NCBI GenBank assembly: GCA_022730015.1
Contig: DZBU01000006.1
Span: 1 to 49,395, forward strand
DNA: 49,395 nucleotides
Source: Candidatus Elulimicrobium sp.
GTDB lineage: Bacteria; Patescibacteriota; Minisyncoccia; Phycocordibacterales; UBA918
Reading direction: 5' to 3'
Shown: positions 47,252 to 49,395 of the stretch, one piece after another
How the letters are laid out: each line of letters starts with the position of its first letter
How positions within the stretch are numbered: position 1 is the first letter of the stretch
The notes under the pieces: model-generated
The model's database searches: none
Told to the model about the DNA's origin: nothing
The model's input: the letters and a program-made list of their open reading frames with translations, nothing else
Translations under genes and position numbers: made by a program

Positions 47252-47800
47252 TTAAGGATTGAGTGGACAGCCTGGAGGGTGAGGGTTGTCATACACTGGG
47301 TCTGCAAAAAAAGTTCGATTTGTCCCGATCGTTCCTAGAAAAGTATTTCCGTTACTGCTAGCACAAAAGTATTTATTGGGTGCAGAGGGTAGAGAAACGA
47401 TGATTGAATATTGGTTGCTAGTGGTGGCATAACCACAGCACCCTCCAGGCCAAGTGTCTATTGCCGCACCAGAAAAGATCGTTCCTCCATTATTTCTTAT
47501 ACCCTGACAAATGTCCATCAGTTTATCTCGATGTGATCCAGCTGCAAATCTGTCGCAAGGAGAAGTACCGAAGTACAACCAGCCAGCACTAATTTCTGCG
47601 TAACTATTTTTTTCTGAGTAGATAACTTCAGCCATGGTGACCATTTGTCGGGCTTGCTGAATGATGCTTGATTCGCGAGCCTGCATACGGGCCTTTTGTA
47701 TACTGGCCAATGTAACAGCTGACAAAATACCAATGATCGCAATCACTACCAACAATTCGATAAGAGTGAATCCTTGTTCTCTGGAGTTTTGATATTTCAT
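47252..47800 (-). CDS. type IV pilin-like protein
   Basis: The 182-residue prepilin has a short basic leader and the classic class III signal: REQG-FTLIELLVVIAIIGILSAVTLASI, with cleavage expected after Gly10 and Glu at position 5 of the mature chain. The C-terminal globular part holds six Cys (including a CC pair in GGCCGYATTSN) suggesting two or three disulfides and a surface role. No other pilus genes are in the window. It lies four bases after the 108-residue protein gene, so both share a transcript. Confidence 0.9.
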   Translation of the reverse strand: MKYQNSREQGFTLIELLVVIAIIGILSAVTLASIQKARMQARESSIIQQARQMVTMAEVIYSEKNSYAEISAGWLYFGTSPCDRFAAGSHRDKLMDICQGIRNNGGTIFSGAAIDTWPGGCCGYATTSNQYSIIVSLPSAPNKYFCASSNGNTFLGTIGTNRTFFADPVYDNPHPPGCPLNP

Positions 47801-47804
47801 GCGT

Positions 47805-48131
47805 TTAAAATTCTATGCCCATGCGTTCGAGCTCTCTTCTTTCGTCTGGTAAAAGTCTGTCAGGGTTTATTCTATCAGGGTCGCCACTTTCAAGTGCTTC
47901 TCGTAGCTTTGGCGAGAGGTCGTCCATGTTCATCTCAGCCGTACTTTTTGTAGTGACATATAGCTGTTTGTAGATAATAACTGTGGCAATAAGCAGTAAC
48001 ACTGACACGATAATCACGATTACCGCCGCTTGTTTTTCGGTTTTGGCCCCGTAGCGCATAGCGAGTTTGATTGGCCAAGGATCCTGTTTGGCGCGCATTC
48101 TCTGGATAGGTTCTTCATTAAATACGTTCAT
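47805..48131 (-). CDS. single-TM hypothetical protein upstream of the pilin gene
   Basis: The 108-residue protein has a basic head, a membrane segment at about residues 36-56 (AVIVIIVSVLLLIATVIIY) and an acidic, Arg-rich tail (LSPKLREALESGDPDRINPDRLLPDERRELERMG). No family recognised. A candidate extended -10 at 48141-48149 ends nine bases before its ATG, again a leaderless layout. Co-transcription with the pilin suggests a role in pilin handling, by position only. Confidence 0.65.
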   Translation of the reverse strand: MNVFNEEPIQRMRAKQDPWPIKLAMRYGAKTEKQAAVIVIIVSVLLLIATVIIYKQLYVTTKSTAEMNMDDLSPKLREALESGDPDRINPDRLLPDERRELERMGIEF

Positions 48132-48140
48132 AGTTTGTTT

Positions 48141-48149
48141 ATGGTATCA
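48141..48149 (-). promoter_or_regulatory. extended -10 giving a leaderless mRNA
   Basis: On the minus strand TG-A-TACCAT ends nine bases before the ATG whose first base is 48131. Confidence 0.45.
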
Positions 48150-48361
48150 CACCTGTTTATGAGAAAGACAGATGTTAGACGTGCTGTAAAAGGGTGTTAG
48201 ATCCGAACCGATTGCTTACTGCTGTTTCAAAAAGTGCCCTTAACAGGGTACAAAAGGAGTAAATAAGGCTTAAATTGGCTTCAATTATTGATACTAGAAA
48301 GATAAAATTATCTGTGGAAAAACTGTTGATGAAACAGAGGATAAATATCCAGAGTAAACGC

Positions 48362-48387
48362 TTGACTTTATTTTCGTTTCCTATAAT
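48362..48387 (+). promoter_or_regulatory. candidate promoter upstream of 23S rRNA
   Basis: TTGACT (48362-48367) and a perfect TATAAT (48382-48387) with only 14 bp between them. The -10 is good and the spacing is short, so the -35 may be fortuitous. It lies about 400 bp before the 23S gene. Confidence 0.55.
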
Positions 48388-48393
48388 ATAGCG

Positions 48394-48480
48394 CTCACGT
48401 ATTTATGAAGTTTGAGAAAAAAGCCACGTCGTAGCAACTAAGTCCTCGTGACTTTCTTGCCGCGACATCGCGGTTTTTTT
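48394..48480 (+). ncRNA. candidate short terminated RNA or attenuator ahead of 23S rRNA
   Basis: Between the promoter and 48480 lies a stretch with no frame. It has an AAGTC/GACTT hairpin (about 48440-48454) and the terminator CCGCGA-CA-TCGCGG with seven T residues (48460-48480). This would give an 85-nt RNA, or an attenuator controlling rRNA transcription. No known RNA class was recognised. Confidence 0.45.
48460..48480 (+). terminator. terminator or attenuator hairpin
   Basis: Six-bp GC stem CCGCGA with TCGCGG, loop of two bases (probably opens to four), followed by TTTTTTT. Confidence 0.75.
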
Positions 48481-48502
48481 CATCCAAATTTCAAGGGGAT
48501 AC

Positions 48503-48789
48503 GCGATCGTTGACAATCGCATATTCAGGGACAGGTTGATAAGACCTGTCCCGAAAAAGTCCTACCGTGGAATCGACGCCCGGTAGGCAAGTTCCGTGCG
48601 AAAACACTTCGTGTTTTCGCACGAACAGGTAACGCATGCCGGGTTAAGAGTTTCTCGCAAGAGAGGTCTTTTCGTCCCCGGCATGCAAACACACAGTGTG
48701 CTCTAAACACGCAAGCGTTTACGAGCACACAAAGCCCGGAGTATGTATCTCCGGGCGACACTCAAATTATACAGCGGTGTATAGCGTTC

Positions 48790-48801
<12 letters not shown>
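48503..48801 (+). other. array of nine consecutive hairpins before 23S rRNA
   Basis: Nearly every base lies in a stem or loop: 48503-48520, 48528-48552 (GGGACAGGT/ACCTGTCCC), 48561-48587 (CCTACCG/CGGTAGG), 48591-48626 (13-bp stem CGTGCGAAAACAC), 48634-48686 (GCATGCCGGG/CCCGGCATGC with a nested TCTC-GCAA-GAGA), 48696-48730, 48734-48756, 48768-48783 and 48785-48801. Stems are mostly perfect. The region is probably part of the pre-rRNA leader, possibly for processing. Confidence 0.75.

Positions 48802-49395
<594 letters not shown>

Overview
This window looks like a chromosomal segment from a bacterium of the Candidate Phyla Radiation (Patescibacteria), most likely a Parcubacteria-type lineage. 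That placement is an inference from gene content, not from a tree. The supporting signs are a signal-peptide plus peptidoglycan-binding-like plus very acidic surface (S-layer-type) protein, a short MetRS without a tRNA-binding tail, an archaeal/eukaryal-type IleRS, several small proteins of CPR-typical style, almost no biosynthesis beyond thymidylate, and few Shine-Dalgarno sequences. Coding density is high and most transcripts end in strong GC hairpins with T-runs.

Layout. 1-5600: folA (minus), then a plus-strand nucleotide operon of CYTH protein, dcd, thyA, tmk, a dUTPase-like protein and glyA. Together these cover dCTP to dUTP to dUMP to dTMP to dTDP with folate recycling. 5650-15150: a DUF2914-type membrane protein, an acidic protein, a giant ileS carrying an inserted histidine-phosphatase domain, a structured intergenic element, recO, a surface-anchored repeat protein and glyS. 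15250-19230: a membrane protein with two cytochrome-b5-like domains and a cytochrome-d1-like propeller, followed directly by a GlcD/D-lactate-dehydrogenase-type flavoprotein. 19250-24170 (minus): a secreted small protein, an ECF sigma factor, a 3-TM protein and a MacAB-like exporter. 24320-27620: metG, tatD and an APH-like protein. 27680-29530 (minus): an inositol-monophosphatase-family enzyme and a VanY-type peptidase. 29650-31130: rpsF-ssb-rpsR, then efp (minus). 31750-36930: a second ECF sigma factor, a small membrane protein, recA, an Ig-like protein and ftsK. 37115-40780: an HTH protein and the surface-layer-type gene behind an 838-bp leader. 40797-42313: toxin genes bracketed by copies of a repeat (129 bp, 129 bp and a 28-bp partial). 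42340-45270: small membrane proteins, a phosphatidyltransferase and rplJ-rplL. 45310-48130: small unknowns, a wHTH protein, a cluster of hairpin repeats and a pilin. 48360-49395: a promoter, a short terminated transcript, a run of nine hairpins and the 5' end of 23S rRNA, with no 16S rRNA anywhere upstream in the window.

What stands out: (1) the phosphatase domain with intact catalytic residues inside IleRS; (2) a haem-type membrane redox protein next to a flavin dehydrogenase in a lineage that usually lacks respiration; (3) one about 45-nt hairpin element present three times with conserved shape; (4) large nested inverted-repeat elements between genes; (5) identical repeats around toxin genes; (6) extended -10 promoters placed 6-9 nt before start codons, implying many leaderless mRNAs; (7) the hairpin array in front of an unlinked 23S gene. 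Everything is read by eye from sequence; family assignments rest on recognised motifs and no database search was run.
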